In this document: positions 8,628 to 17,736 of the stretch, piece by piece
Numbering within the stretch: position 1 is the stretch's first letter
How the letters are laid out: the number at the start of each line of letters is the position of its first letter
Source: Pseudomonas sp. B21-040
GTDB lineage: Bacteria; Pseudomonadota; Gammaproteobacteria; Pseudomonadales; Pseudomonadaceae
Reading direction: 5' to 3'
DNA length: 64,000 bases
Assembly: GCF_024748695.1 (NCBI RefSeq)
Contig: NZ_CP087176.1
Coordinates: forward strand, 4,519,501-4,583,500
Made by a program: the position numbers and the translations under genes
The notes under the pieces: model-generated
Seen by the model: the letters and a program-made list of their open reading frames with translations, nothing else
The model's database searches: none
What the model was told of the DNA's origin: nothing

Positions 8628-9302
8628 ATGACCAAACTTTTTAAATTCGCTAAACGCTTCAAGCACCGTGCGTTTATTGTTCTGCCGGTGCTGCTGGCGG
8701 CAAGCGCAGTGTTTTTGTTGCTGGAGTCCCGCGAAAGTCGTGCCCAACCGGCGGACGGCACCCAGACACTGGTGTTCCTGCGTCACGCAGAGAAACCCGC
8801 CGGTGGTTTGGGCCAACTCAATTGCCAGGGCCTCAACCGCGCCATCGACCTGGCCACCTTGTTGCCGGAAAAGTTCGGCAAGGCCAACTACGTGTTTGCC
8901 GCCAACCCGACGCGCAATGTCGAGGAAGGTGAACTGGACAACTCCTACAGCTATATCCGTCCACTGATGACCATCAGCCCCAGCGCGATCAAGCTCGGTT
9001 TGCCGGTGAACATCTCATTCTCGGCCAACGACACCAGCGACCTCGCCGAAGAATTACTGCACGACAAGTACCACAACTCCATCATCTACACCGCCTGGTC
9101 CCATGGCTACTTGCCAGAGTTGATCAACAAGGTCGCTGGAGACGCCGTCGGCAAGAAGCAGAGCATCACCGAAGACTGGGCGTCCAGCGACTACGATTCG
9201 GTGTTCGTACTCACGTTGACCTGGCAAAACGGCAAGGCCAGCCTCGTCAGTCACAGCTACAAACAAGGGCTGGATAACGGGTCTCAGACTTGTCCGACCT
9301 AA
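8628..9302 (+). CDS. Exported histidine phosphatase-family protein
   Basis: This 224-residue protein has a membrane segment or uncleaved signal near residues 12-32 (FIVLPVLLAASAVFLLL) and then the histidine phosphatase motif LVFLRHAEKP with the phosphorylated His. The conserved WSHGYLPELI near residue 160 supplies the second catalytic region. It probably acts in the periplasm as a phosphoesterase; the substrate is unknown. The ribosome-binding site is weak. It is followed after 61 bases by a co-directional permease gene, but there is no functional link I can defend. Confidence 0.78.
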   Translation: MTKLFKFAKRFKHRAFIVLPVLLAASAVFLLLESRESRAQPADGTQTLVFLRHAEKPAGGLGQLNCQGLNRAIDLATLLPEKFGKANYVFAANPTRNVEEGELDNSYSYIRPLMTISPSAIKLGLPVNISFSANDTSDLAEELLHDKYHNSIIYTAWSHGYLPELINKVAGDAVGKKQSITEDWASSDYDSVFVLTLTWQNGKASLVSHSYKQGLDNGSQTCPT

Positions 9303-9363
9303 GCGGTCGGCAACATCCCACAGCCGGTGAAGACCACGACAGCCAAGGGGCGGGCTATCATGT

Positions 9364-10449
9364 ATGCAACTTCCCCTTGTCTGGACTCTCTCCATGTCAC
9401 TCTCATCCGCAGCTGTCCCCGCCCGGGGTTGGTCGTTCTGGTGGAAACCTGCCCTTTTCGTCGTGGTCGCCTGTATCGGCCTCTATTACGTCAAGTGGTC
9501 GCCTTACTACCTGAAAGCCTTCATCGCCGCTGACAATCACAGCATCGGCGCCTCCATCCTCAATGACGAACAGACCGCCCCGCTGGCCGCCGCGCTGACG
9601 TACGCGAAGGTGTACTTCCTGGCGATCTGGAAAGCCGCCGTGCTGGCCGTGATTCTCGGCTCCCTCCTGCAAGTCCTGATTCCACGAGACTGGCTGCTGC
9701 GCCTGTTCGGTCGCGCCAGCTTCGCTTCAACCTTGCGTGGCGGCCTGTTCGCCCTGCCGGGGATGATGTGCTCGTGCTGCGCCGCCCCGGTGGCCGCGAG
9801 CATGCGTCGCTCGAATGTCTCGGTCGGCGCAGCGCTGGCCTTCTGGATCGGCAACCCGGTGCTCAACCCCGCGACGCTGGTGTTCATGGGGTTCGTGCTG
9901 GGCTGGGGGTTCACCGCGTTGCGATTGGTCGCCGGGATTGTGCTGGTGTTCGGGGTGTCGATGATCGCTCAACGCATCAGCGGCCCGGAAACACTGCCTG
10001 AAGCTGCCGTCGAGGCAGTGGCCGAAGTCAGCGAAAAAGATACCCAACCATTCCTGACACGCTGGGCCAAAACCCTGTGGAGTTTGTTCTGGAGCACCAT
10101 CCCGATCTATATCCTGGCAGTCCTGGTGCTGGGCGCGGTGCGGGTCTGGGTGTTCCCGCACATTGACGGGGCCATGGCCAACGGCCTGCTGTGGCTGGTG
10201 CCGCTGGCAATCATCGGTACGTTGTTTGTGATTCCTACCGCAGCAGAAATCCCTATCGTGCAAACCATGATGACGTTGGGCATGAGCACCGCCCCGGCCG
10301 TGGCATTGCTGATGACCCTGCCGAGCATCAGCCTGCCGTCGCTGCTGATGCTGCGCAAGGATTTCGATGCGCGGGTGCTGGTGAGCGTGGCGCTGATGAC
10401 CATGGCAATTGGTGTGATCAGCGGGTTGATCGGGGCGGCGTTGCTCTAG
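9364..10449 (+). CDS. ArsP/DUF318-type permease
   Basis: The 361-residue, roughly eight-helix inner-membrane protein belongs to the permease family that includes ArsP. The diagnostic motif PGMMCSCCAAPVAASMRR sits near residue 145, and its cysteines could bind a soft metal or organoarsenical. A second conserved block, VIPTAAEIPIVQTM, follows near residue 285. ArsP proteins export organoarsenicals, but no ars genes are nearby, so the substrate is open. The start is uncertain: 9364 and an in-frame ATG at 9394 both lack a clear ribosome-binding site. Confidence 0.8.
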   Translation: MQLPLVWTLSMSLSSAAVPARGWSFWWKPALFVVVACIGLYYVKWSPYYLKAFIAADNHSIGASILNDEQTAPLAAALTYAKVYFLAIWKAAVLAVILGSLLQVLIPRDWLLRLFGRASFASTLRGGLFALPGMMCSCCAAPVAASMRRSNVSVGAALAFWIGNPVLNPATLVFMGFVLGWGFTALRLVAGIVLVFGVSMIAQRISGPETLPEAAVEAVAEVSEKDTQPFLTRWAKTLWSLFWSTIPIYILAVLVLGAVRVWVFPHIDGAMANGLLWLVPLAIIGTLFVIPTAAEIPIVQTMMTLGMSTAPAVALLMTLPSISLPSLLMLRKDFDARVLVSVALMTMAIGVISGLIGAALL

Positions 10450-10468
10450 GTTTTGTAACACCGGTCAG

Positions 10469-10570
10469 ATCGCCTTCGCGAGCGGCTCGCTCCTACAGTG
10501 GATCTCGGCAGTACACACAATCTGTGTTCACTGAAGATTCAATGTGGGAGCGGGCTTGCCCGCGATTGGG
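10469..10570. repeat. REP elements
   Basis: Two REP-type units, one with the TCGCGAGCGGCTCGCTCCTACAG core and one with GTGGGAGCGGGCTTGCCCGCGAT, lie between the convergent permease and mnmH genes. Confidence 0.7.
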
Positions 10571-10586
10571 GCCAGTCAATACAACC

Positions 10587-11690
10587 TCAACCTTGCTGAT
10601 TGACTCGCTCGCGCAGGTATTCGAGTACCGCTACCCTCTCCCCAGCAAACTCGATCCGCGCGCCTTTCTTCTCCCGCTGAAACGCATACATCGGGTCGTA
10701 ATACTCACGAAGCAACCCTTCAATCCAGCCTCGGTGCAAATCCACTGCACCGCTTCGGCCCTGCTCGGCCAAGGCTTCTTCCATCAATATCAACATCCGC
10801 CGATGGCGTTCGCCACCCAGGCGTTTCTGCACGTTGTTGAGGCTTTCCAGCATACGTGCGCAAAACAACGCAAACCCTTCATCGCCATGCACGCCGATGA
10901 ACTCGGCACACAGGTCCACCACGTAGTCGCGCAATATTCGTTCGACACGCCCTTCGAGGCTGTCTTCCAGCCAGACCATCGGAAATTGCTGCATGCCCTG
11001 ATACAGCGGCAACGGCAATGCGCAACTGCCGACTGCCCGGCTCTCGTCTTCCAGCACAAACTGCTCGATGCCGTGGGCACGCTTTTTCAGGACATCCACC
11101 GCCAGACGGTTTTCAAAATCAATGTTGGACGGCTGCCCGGTCGCGCGCTTGCCGAAGCTGGAGCCGCGATGATTGGCGTGGCCTTCAAGGTCCAGCCCGT
11201 TGCTCAACTGCGTCAGCACTTCGGTCTTGCCGGTGCCGGTCATGCCGCCCAGCAAGACGAAATCGCACTGGGTCACCGCCTGATCGAGCGTGTCGAGGAG
11301 GAACGTGCGCATGGCCTTGTAGCCGCCACCGACCCGGGGATAGTCAATGCCGGCTTCGTCCTTGAGCCATTGCTGGACGATCTGCGAACGCAAGCCGCCG
11401 CGAAAACAATACAAATAGCCCTCGGGATGCACCCGGGCGAAATCGGCCCAGGCCTGGATGCGTTCAGCCTTGATCTCGCCGGACACCAGTTGATGCCCCA
11501 GCGTAATGGCCGCTTGCTGCCCGTGCTGCTTGTAACAGGTGCCGATGCGCTGGCGTTCGCTGTCATTCATCAGCGGCAGGTTGACCCCCCCCGGGAATGA
11601 ACCCTTGCTGAACTCCACCGGCGCGCGGGCATCCATCATCGGCCGGTCGTTGAGAAAGATGTCGCGGTAATCGGTGAAGTCGATCGACAT
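10587..11690 (-). CDS. mnmH: tRNA 2-selenouridine synthase
   Basis: MnmH (SelU/YbbB) replaces sulfur by selenium, via a geranylated intermediate, at U34 of some tRNAs. The 367 residues comprise an N-terminal rhodanese domain with catalytic Cys95 in [10 protein letters not shown], and a C-terminal P-loop domain ([11 protein letters not shown] from about residue 148). The start ATG at 11690 follows an in-frame TTG and has GAGGTG upstream. Its A overlaps the selD stop (TGATG), so translation is coupled to selD, which makes the selenophosphate this enzyme needs. The upstream selD frameshift therefore bears directly on its function. Confidence 0.93.
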   Translation of the reverse strand: MSIDFTDYRDIFLNDRPMMDARAPVEFSKGSFPGGVNLPLMNDSERQRIGTCYKQHGQQAAITLGHQLVSGEIKAERIQAWADFARVHPEGYLYCFRGGLRSQIVQQWLKDEAGIDYPRVGGGYKAMRTFLLDTLDQAVTQCDFVLLGGMTGTGKTEVLTQLSNGLDLEGHANHRGSSFGKRATGQPSNIDFENRLAVDVLKKRAHGIEQFVLEDESRAVGSCALPLPLYQGMQQFPMVWLEDSLEGRVERILRDYVVDLCAEFIGVHGDEGFALFCARMLESLNNVQKRLGGERHRRMLILMEEALAEQGRSGAVDLHRGWIEGLLREYYDPMYAFQREKKGARIEFAGERVAVLEYLRERVNQQG

Positions 11691-12723
11691 CAAAACACCT
11701 CAACCGCGTGTGTCTGTCGCTCAACCAGTTCGCCGATCGGCTCAAGGCTCAGGCCCAGCTCGGCCGCCACTGCCAGGAACTGTTCGTTGCCCTCGGGCGT
11801 GACCGCAATCAGCAGGCCACCGCTGGTCTGCGGATCACACAACACGCGTTTGTGCATTTCCTGAAGCCGCCCCAGTTTGCTGGCATAACTGTCGAAGTTG
11901 CGCAGCGTCCCGCCCGGTACGCAGCCTTGGTCGAGGTAATACTCAACCCCTGGCAGGCGCGGCACGCGGTCGTATTCGATGCGGGCAGTCAGGTGGCTGC
12001 CGTCAGCCATTTCCACCAGGTGCCCCAGCAGGCCAAACCCGGTGACGTCGGTCATGGCGGTCACGCCGTCGAGCTTGCCGAAACGGCTGCCGGGTTTGTT
12101 CAGGGTGCACATCCAGTCACGGGCCAGGCCGATGTCGGCATGGCGCAACTTGCCCTTCTTCTCGGCGGTGGTGAGGATGCCGATGCCCAGCGGCTTGGTC
12201 AGATAGAGCAGGCAACCGGCCGTGGCCGTGTCATTGCGCTTCATGTGGCGCTTTTCCACGAGCCCGGTCACGGCCAGGCCGAAGATCGGCTCCGGCGCAT
12301 CGATGGAGTGCCCACCGGCCAGTGGAATCCCGGCTTCATCGCAGACCGAACGGCCACCGCGAATCACTTCCCGGGCAATCTCCGGCGCCAGCACATTGAC
12401 CGGCCAGCCGAGGATCGCAATCGCCATCAGTGGGTCGCCCCCCATGGCGTAGATGTCGCTGATGGCATTGGTGGCGGCGATGCGGCCGAAATCGAACGGG
12501 TCGTCGACGATGGGCATAAAGAAGTCAGTGGTCGAGACCACGCCACGTTCTTCATCGATGGAATAGACCGCGGCGTCATCGCGCGAGGCGTTGCCGACCC
12601 AGAGTTTCGGGTCCAGGTTCTGCGCCCCGCTGCCGGCCAGAATCACCTCCAGCACCTGGGGGAAATCTTGCAGCCGCAACCTGCGCCGTGGCTGTATTGG
12701 GTCAGACGAATCGGCTCGCTCAT
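11690..12723 (-). CDS. selD: Selenide, water dikinase, with apparent 1-base frameshift
   Basis: SelD makes selenophosphate from selenide and ATP. From about 12655 down to 11690 the frame is an intact SelD body ([48 protein letters not shown]). The true N-terminus, [20 protein letters not shown] with catalytic Cys16 and Lys19, starts at the ATG at 12723 but in another frame, and stops at a TGA at 12645-12643. The frames meet at a run of five Gs (five Cs in the gene) at 12658-12662; a sixth base would restore a normal protein. The body frame runs upstream to 12793 but yields unrelated residues there. Sequencing error, true mutation or slippage are all possible. Confidence 0.88.
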
Positions 12724-12771
12724 GGGAGGCACCTTGGGAAGTCAGTGCGAGCGATTCTAGCATTGTGTCTG

Positions 12772-12867
12772 GTGATCGTTCCGAATGCCTCAACGGACGC
12801 TTCGCGTTCAGCTAGAGACGCGGAGCGTCCCGGGCTGCATTCCCACGCAGAGCGTGGGAACGATCAC
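12772..12867. repeat. REP/BIME-like mosaic
   Basis: The segment starts GTGATCGTTCC, contains the pair GGACGC/GCGTCC and ends with CCCACGCAGAGCGTGGGAACGATCAC. It resembles the longer mosaic at 23585-23721 and lies between selD and the alcohol dehydrogenase-like gene. Confidence 0.75.
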
Positions 12868-12869
12868 CG

Positions 12870-13826
12870 TTACGGCAACAGGATCACTTTGTCGCCACTG
12901 CCCTGATTCACTTCTGAATACCGCTCCAGGCCTTGGGACAGCGGTGATTCAAACAAGCCCTCGGGCAATGGCAACAACCCCTGATCGAAGAACTTGCCGA
13001 ACTGATCGAGCATCGCCGCGCACGCCTGAACCCCGTACAACAATGAGTTGATCCCGACCACCGAGCCACCCTTGCGATACAGCGCCAGCGCCGGCAATTG
13101 CACCATGCCGTCCACCGGTGCGGCGATGATGGCGATGCGGCCGAACGTCGCCAGTGCCGGGACTGAGGCCGGCAGCCAGAACCCGGTGGTGTCGAAGATC
13201 ACGTCAGCGCCGCCGCTGTACACGGTGTTCACCTGAGCGCCCAGGTTTTCCGGATTATCCAGTTGCAGGGTTTGATAGCCCTGAGCCTGCAATTCCTTGA
13301 CCTGCTCCGGTCGCCGCGCCGCCGCCAGCACCTGAGCTCCGCGCACCTTGGCCAGCGCCAACGCCGCGCTGCCCACCGCGCCGCCGCCGATCACCAACAA
13401 TCGCGTTTGCGCCGTCACCAGGCTGCGCTCCAACGCATCCCAGGCCGTGGTGTACGGCACGCCGAGGCTGGCGGCCTGGGCAAAACTCAGGTGGGTCGGT
13501 TTGAGCGCGACACCGTTGGCCGGCAGTTTGACGAATTGCGCATGGGAGCCATCGGCAAAGAACCCCAGCTCACGCCCGGTGCCCCAGACGTCCTGACCAA
13601 TCAACGCCTGCGGACCTTCAACCACGACACCGGCAAAATCCCGACCGGGAATCCGTGGCAACGTGGTGTAGGGAAATCGACCCAGCACATTCTTCACGTC
13701 GCTGGGGTTGAGGCCCGCGGCCTTGATCTGCACCAGCACTTCATCGGCGCCGGGTACCGGAGTGGGCACGTCAACGTAGCGCAGGGCCGAGAGGTCGCCG
13801 GTTTTGTCGAACTGCAATGCTTTCAT
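12870..13826 (-). CDS. Quinone oxidoreductase-like MDR protein
   Basis: This 318-residue member of the medium-chain dehydrogenase/reductase superfamily lacks the catalytic zinc ligands of true alcohol dehydrogenases and resembles NADPH quinone oxidoreductases. It has AGLNPSDVKNVLG, then PGRDFAGVV near residue 60, and an NAD(P) fold with VIGGGAVGSAALALAK near residue 150. It should reduce an activated carbonyl or quinone using NADPH. The ATG at 13826 (family start MKALQFDK, GGAAA upstream) is preferred over an ATG four codons earlier. It follows the XapX gene by 28 bases, probably as one operon. Confidence 0.85.
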   Translation of the reverse strand: MKALQFDKTGDLSALRYVDVPTPVPGADEVLVQIKAAGLNPSDVKNVLGRFPYTTLPRIPGRDFAGVVVEGPQALIGQDVWGTGRELGFFADGSHAQFVKLPANGVALKPTHLSFAQAASLGVPYTTAWDALERSLVTAQTRLLVIGGGAVGSAALALAKVRGAQVLAAARRPEQVKELQAQGYQTLQLDNPENLGAQVNTVYSGGADVIFDTTGFWLPASVPALATFGRIAIIAAPVDGMVQLPALALYRKGGSVVGINSLLYGVQACAAMLDQFGKFFDQGLLPLPEGLFESPLSQGLERYSEVNQGSGDKVILLP

Positions 13827-13854
13827 GAGCGTTTCCATCGAATAAATAAACGGT

Positions 13855-14028
13855 TCAGGAGATCCAGCCAGCGACCAGTTGCCGCCCCATGGGCCACAAC
13901 TTTTCACCGGCCAGCATGCCGAGCAGCCCGACCAGCGCGATGGCCGGCGGTGCGGGGGAACGAAAATCCAGTGCGCCGTAGAGCAAACCGACGCCCAGAC
14001 CAATGGCCAGTGAGATGAGGTAGCTCAT
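13855..14028 (-). CDS. XapX domain small membrane protein
   Basis: This 57-residue protein has two predicted membrane helices (about residues 2-20 and 28-41). The residues MSYLISLAIGLGVGLLYGAL, RSPAPPAIALVGLLGM and GEKL match the XapX family of small proteins. The start at 14028 has GGAG eleven bases upstream. It sits just before the MDR reductase gene on the same strand, and the AraC-type regulator gene lies upstream of both, also on the minus strand. Its molecular role is not known. Confidence 0.85.
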   Translation of the reverse strand: MSYLISLAIGLGVGLLYGALDFRSPAPPAIALVGLLGMLAGEKLWPMGRQLVAGWIS

Positions 14029-14143
14029 GGCTGACTCCGTGGGCTATTAAGATAGGCCAGAGTCTAATGGCAGGTTGCACCGGGCATCGGCCAAGTGCTT
14101 CTGCTTTCCGGCCAAAGCACTAATGCCGAATACAAGACGACGT

Positions 14144-14274
14144 GTAGCAGCTGGCGAAGCCTGCGTCCGGCGGCGAAGCAGCCGTAAAATCAGGCAACGC
14201 GGTCGGTCAGTAATACCGTGCTAGTAGGTTCTACGACTGCTTCGCCGCCGGACGCAGGCTTCGCCAGCTGCTAC
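14144..14274. repeat. Long inverted repeat (GTAGCAGCTG family), copy 2
   Basis: The arms GTAGCAGCTGGCGAAGCCTG and its complement enclose a roughly 45-base centre. The right arm contains the TAG stop of the AraC gene (14271-14273), so the repeat forms the 3' end of that transcript. Confidence 0.85.
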
Positions 14275-15059
14275 AGGGTTTGGTGATGGCTGGAAAATTG
14301 TGAGGGTGCAATGCCCAGTTCCCGGCGGAACATGTCGCTGAAACTGCTCGGCGAATAGCCCAATTCGCGCGCAATGGCACTGACCGGCACACCCTGAATC
14401 AGCTCGGCCACGGCTGTCGCCAGTTGCACCTGTCGCCGCCACTCGGCGAACCCCATGCCCAGACCGTCCTTGAACAAGCGCGCCAGGGTGCGCACGCTGG
14501 CACCGGCGCTTTCGGCGTGTTGTTCAAAAGAGATGTCCAGCGATGGCGCGGCCATGACGGCCTGACAGAGGTTGATCAGGCGTCGGTCGGAATCATCCGG
14601 CATCGGGATTTTCAACTCGGAGCGCTTGGCGCGCCTGAGTTCCAGCAGTGCAAGGCCGACCAGCGCCTCGTAATACTCGGGCGCGCCGTTGTCGCCCTGC
14701 TCCACCAACCCGACGATCAGCTCGCGCAGCAAGCCGCCAACCTCGATGACCTGAACGGTTTCGTCCAGCGTCGCGGCGAGGGACGGTCGCAGGTAGATGT
14801 TACGCATCTGCAAGTCCGAGACCACGCGAATCCCATGGGGCACGCCCGGTGGCAGCCACACCGCCCGTTGCGGCGGCACGACCAGCGCTTCATGGGGCGT
14901 TTCGACCCACATCACCCCGCTCATCGCATACAGCAACTGGCCCCAGACGTGCTCGTGTGGCTCGATGAACAAGCCGCGCGGATAGGTCCGTGCCAGTGGT
15001 TGCACGGGCACATCGGTATCACTCAGGTCGGGGGGCGCAGCAAGGGCCATGGGCAGCAT
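14271..15059 (-). CDS. AraC-family regulator with N-terminal cupin
   Basis: The 262-residue protein has an N-terminal cupin domain (HEHVWGQLLY near residue 36, PPGVPHGIRV near 70) and a C-terminal AraC pair of helix-turn-helix motifs (about 165-260, SVRTLARLFK and AIARELGYSPSSFSDMFRRELG). The layout is that of NimR/YeaM-like regulators. It probably controls the XapX-MDR genes downstream, since it lies immediately before them on the same strand, but this is inference. Starts at 15059 or 15050 are both possible; neither has a clear ribosome-binding site. The stop codon lies within a long inverted repeat. Confidence 0.85.
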   Translation of the reverse strand: MLPMALAAPPDLSDTDVPVQPLARTYPRGLFIEPHEHVWGQLLYAMSGVMWVETPHEALVVPPQRAVWLPPGVPHGIRVVSDLQMRNIYLRPSLAATLDETVQVIEVGGLLRELIVGLVEQGDNGAPEYYEALVGLALLELRRAKRSELKIPMPDDSDRRLINLCQAVMAAPSLDISFEQHAESAGASVRTLARLFKDGLGMGFAEWRRQVQLATAVAELIQGVPVSAIARELGYSPSSFSDMFRRELGIAPSQFSSHHQTL

Positions 15060-15195
15060 TCATTGGGGTATTGAGACATTGCATGGTAACCAGCCCAACG
15101 TCTGGTCGCCACTGGTCGCCGCCACCTGACAATCCAACTGAATTTTCCGCGACACCGACGATCCCTCTATTACCACCGGGAGGAATACGGGCTTT

Positions 15196-15423
15196 ATGAA
15201 CAACACAAAACTTTTCGTCATTGAATACACCCTTCATGGCGCCCCCAAGTCATTCATCATCCGCCTGGACAAGATGGACAACGCGGAGGCCTGGCATTGG
15301 GCGAGCTGCGACGCCGGGGTGGGCCGGATCCCGCGTTTCGGCCGGGAGAAGGTGCAAAAGACCAGCAAGCCGATGGCAGAGAAGTTCGGCGTCGAGAACG
15401 TGACCTGGCGGCCAGCGAGTTAA
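15196..15423 (+). CDS. Small conserved Pseudomonas protein (DUF6555-like)
   Basis: This 75-residue soluble protein has no signal peptide or membrane segment. I recognise it as a family widespread in Pseudomonas, probably DUF6555, from the pattern FVIEYTLHGAPKSFIIRLDK followed by EAWHWASCDAGVG. GGGAGGAAT lies ten bases before the ATG. It contains several aromatic residues and one Cys but no catalytic motif. The function is unknown. It is divergent from the AraC gene and convergent with the metallothionein gene. Confidence 0.7.
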   Translation: MNNTKLFVIEYTLHGAPKSFIIRLDKMDNAEAWHWASCDAGVGRIPRFGREKVQKTSKPMAEKFGVENVTWRPAS

Positions 15424-15491
15424 TAAAAAAGAGCGATTGAATACCTGCGGCGAGGGAGCTTGCTCCCGCGCCACAAGATCAGGTTTTAGCA

Positions 15492-15659
15492 CTATTTCTC
15501 GTGAGCACACTTGCAGCCCTTGCTGGAGCATTCTTCGCCATGTTCATGGTGCTTGGCGCAGGCTTCGCAGCAATAGTGTTTACCGTGGCGCGCTATCGGA
15601 TGCTCGCCCAGCTTGCACGAGCATTTGGGACAATCGCAGATACTGTCACTGCTGATCAT
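15492..15659 (-). CDS. Bacterial metallothionein
   Basis: Among its 55 residues are ten cysteines (8, 10, 13, 15, 30, 31, 34, 44, 49, 51) and several histidines, with the bacterial metallothionein pattern CDCPKCSCK, GKHYCCEACAKHH and CSSKGCKC. Such proteins chelate zinc, cadmium or copper in the cytosol through a zinc-finger-like fold. I chose the ATG at 15659, with GGAG eight bases upstream, over a GTG 13 codons earlier. It lacks the long C-terminal tail (ending near FPASDPISP) seen in some pseudomonad relatives, so it is a short form. No metal regulator is adjacent. Confidence 0.88.
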   Translation of the reverse strand: MISSDSICDCPKCSCKLGEHPIARHGKHYCCEACAKHHEHGEECSSKGCKCAHEK

Positions 15660-15731
15660 GAGTCTGACTCCATTGGTGTGGTCGTCGGGGTGCCGCACGC
15701 GCGGCCCGTCTTACCAGTGTAGGAGTTTGCG

Positions 15732-16187
15732 TCAGCCCTGCCGCTTGCTGCTGCGATACATGAACACCAACGCCAGTCCCAGACACACCATCGCCACGAT
15801 CCGGCTGTTCGACAGGTCGATGGCCGGATTACCCAGCCAGCCGAAATTGTCGATCAACATGCCCATGCCCAGTTGCCCGACAATCACCGCCACAGTCGCC
15901 ACCGCCGTACCGACCCTTGGCACCGCGCCGACCATGACCATCATGTACACCACCCCAAACAGCGCGCCACTGAGTTGCCACTTCGGCACGTCCAGCAAGC
16001 TCACGGCCTGCGCCGGTTCGAAAAACAGGATCAGCAGCCCGGTAACCACCGCCCCCACCACGAAGGTCAGCAAACTGCTGCGCAACACGCCAACCGTTTC
16101 GCCCAGACGGCCATTGATCGCCGCCTGCACACTCAACACCGCACCGGCCGCCACGATTACGGCCAACAAAATAATCAGATTCATCAT
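15732..16187 (-). CDS. YdcZ/DUF606-type DMT transporter, second of pair
   Basis: This 151-residue protein has five predicted membrane helices and the DUF606 (YdcZ) pattern: SVQAAINGRLG near residue 25 and GQLGMGMLIDNFGWLG near 107. Half-size DMT proteins work as dimers. The neighbouring gene encodes a homologous half, so a heterodimeric exporter is likely, with substrate unknown. The ATG at 16187 overlaps the upstream stop by one base (TGATG), indicating translational coupling. A TTG one codon earlier is also possible. Confidence 0.85.
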   Translation of the reverse strand: MMNLIILLAVIVAAGAVLSVQAAINGRLGETVGVLRSSLLTFVVGAVVTGLLILFFEPAQAVSLLDVPKWQLSGALFGVVYMMVMVGAVPRVGTAVATVAVIVGQLGMGMLIDNFGWLGNPAIDLSNSRIVAMVCLGLALVFMYRSSKRQG

Positions 16188-16672
16188 CAACCCCGAGCGA
16201 TCAGAACAAGTGCCAAGACAATCAACAGCAACGCCAGCCAGCGTTCACCGTTGACCTTTTTGCGGCTGGCGCCGAACCAGCCAAAGTGGTCGATCAGTAC
16301 GCTTTTGCCGACCTGCCCGCAGAGGATCGCGATCATGGTCATTGCAATGCCGATGTGCGGCGTGGCCAGGGTCAGCACCACCACATAAATCGGCCCGAGA
16401 AAGCCGCCGATCAACTGCCAGCGCGGCAAGGTGTTCAACGCCGGACCTTGTTGCGGGCCGCTGAACAACAGCAGCAAAAACAGAATCGCCGAGCCGACTC
16501 CGAAAATGCTCAATGTCGCCCACAAATGCCCGACCTGAACCCCGAGCGGCCCGAGCAACCCGGCCTCCACGGAAAGGCCCATGCCGGCGAGGATCACCAG
16601 CGGCAACAGCAATAGCCGCAGCCCTGGTTTGGTCGCGGGTGTGACCGCAGTGTTGATTGAAGACGCTTGCAT
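16187..16672 (-). CDS. YdcZ/DUF606-type DMT transporter, first of pair
   Basis: The 161-residue membrane protein is homologous to its downstream neighbour. It has five predicted helices and the shared motif ILCGQVGKSVLIDHFGWFG near residue 120. The first ten or so residues before the first helix are polar. I chose the ATG at 16672 because the frame upstream is not family-like, although the ribosome-binding site is weak. A LysR regulator is transcribed divergently 112 bases away and probably controls this pair. It lies in the inner membrane, with unknown substrate. Confidence 0.84.
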   Translation of the reverse strand: MQASSINTAVTPATKPGLRLLLLPLVILAGMGLSVEAGLLGPLGVQVGHLWATLSIFGVGSAILFLLLLFSGPQQGPALNTLPRWQLIGGFLGPIYVVVLTLATPHIGIAMTMIAILCGQVGKSVLIDHFGWFGASRKKVNGERWLALLLIVLALVLIARG

Positions 16673-16784
16673 AAGGGAAACCTGCCTGTAGAAACAATGG
16701 CCGGCATTATCCGGTGGCAGTGCTTTGCGATAAATGGGAGTAGCCTGACAACACTTTTGCGCAACTCGCACAGCAGGACGAATC
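16673..16784. promoter_or_regulatory. Divergent DMT/LysR promoter region
   Basis: These 112 bases separate the divergent DMT pair and LysR gene, the usual place for a LysR operator (T-N11-A motif) acting on both promoters. I could not single out one site. Confidence 0.4.
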
Positions 16785-17720
16785 ATGCACGGCCTCAACG
16801 ACCTCGGATTCAAGGCACTTCGGCTGTTTGTCGCGGTGCTCGACCATGGCAGTTTTTCCGAAGTGGCGCGGCGCGAAGGCCTGGCGCCCTCTTCGATTTC
16901 CCGGCAGATCCAGCTAATGGAACAAGCCCTGAGCCAGCAATTGCTCTACCGCCACACCCGCGCCGTAACGCCCACCGAAGCCGGGCGCATGCTCGGTCAT
17001 CATGCGCGGCTGGTGCTGGTGCAACTGGAAGAAGCCGAGCAAGCCTTGCAAGAACAGCAAAGCGAACCTAGCGGGCTGGTGCGGATCAACGCCCCGGTGG
17101 TTTTCGGCCAACGGCACCTGACGCCGTGGCTGGGGCAATTGTGCGAGCGCTATCCGGAGCTGCAACTGGATATCCAGCAAACCGACCACTACATCGACCC
17201 GCTGCAAGAAGGTGCCGACCTGCTGTTTCGCATCGGCCCGCTGCACGACTCCAGCATGCAGGCGCGCATTCTGGCGCCTCACCGGTTTCAAGTCGCCGCC
17301 AGCCCGGCCTACCTAGAACGCCACGGCACACCGCAACACCCTGAAGACCTCGCAGCGTATCAATGCCTGGCCTACAAAGGCGCGACAGGCCTGCAACGCT
17401 GGTTTTTCCGCAAGGATCAGCAGGACTGGACGCCCTACTCGGTCAAAGGGCCGATCACCGGCAATCACGCTGACACCCTGGTTCAAGCCGCCGAACAAGG
17501 GTTGGGGTTGGTGATGTTTCCGTCATGGTTGATTGGCGAGGCAGTGCGCGAAGGCACGCTGGTGCCGGTGCTGGGGGACTTTCAGGTATCCAACAGCCTG
17601 GAGCCGCAGCAGATTGCGGTGTTGTGGCCGGGCAGCCGACGGTTGTCGGTGAAGGTGCGGACGGTGATTGATTTCTTTGTTGAATGCTTTGGGGCTGTGC
17701 CGTATTGGGACAGACCGTAG
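16785..17720 (+). CDS. LysR-family transcriptional regulator
   Basis: The 311-residue protein has the LysR winged helix-turn-helix at residues 7-66 (ALRLFVAVLDHGSFSEVARREG, SSISRQIQLMEQAL) and a periplasmic-binding-like effector domain from about residue 95. AGGA sits well placed before the ATG. It is divergent from the DMT transporter pair, the classic arrangement for a local regulator, so it probably senses the exported compound or its precursor. The effector is unknown. A long inverted repeat follows the gene. Confidence 0.9.
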   Translation: MHGLNDLGFKALRLFVAVLDHGSFSEVARREGLAPSSISRQIQLMEQALSQQLLYRHTRAVTPTEAGRMLGHHARLVLVQLEEAEQALQEQQSEPSGLVRINAPVVFGQRHLTPWLGQLCERYPELQLDIQQTDHYIDPLQEGADLLFRIGPLHDSSMQARILAPHRFQVAASPAYLERHGTPQHPEDLAAYQCLAYKGATGLQRWFFRKDQQDWTPYSVKGPITGNHADTLVQAAEQGLGLVMFPSWLIGEAVREGTLVPVLGDFQVSNSLEPQQIAVLWPGSRRLSVKVRTVIDFFVECFGAVPYWDRP

Positions 17721-17736
17721 CATCAACATAAATCTA

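Noticed and set aside
8384..8761. A minus-strand open frame of 125 codons before the phosphatase gene
   Set aside because: It runs into the phosphatase coding region, has no ribosome-binding site and no resemblance to a known protein.
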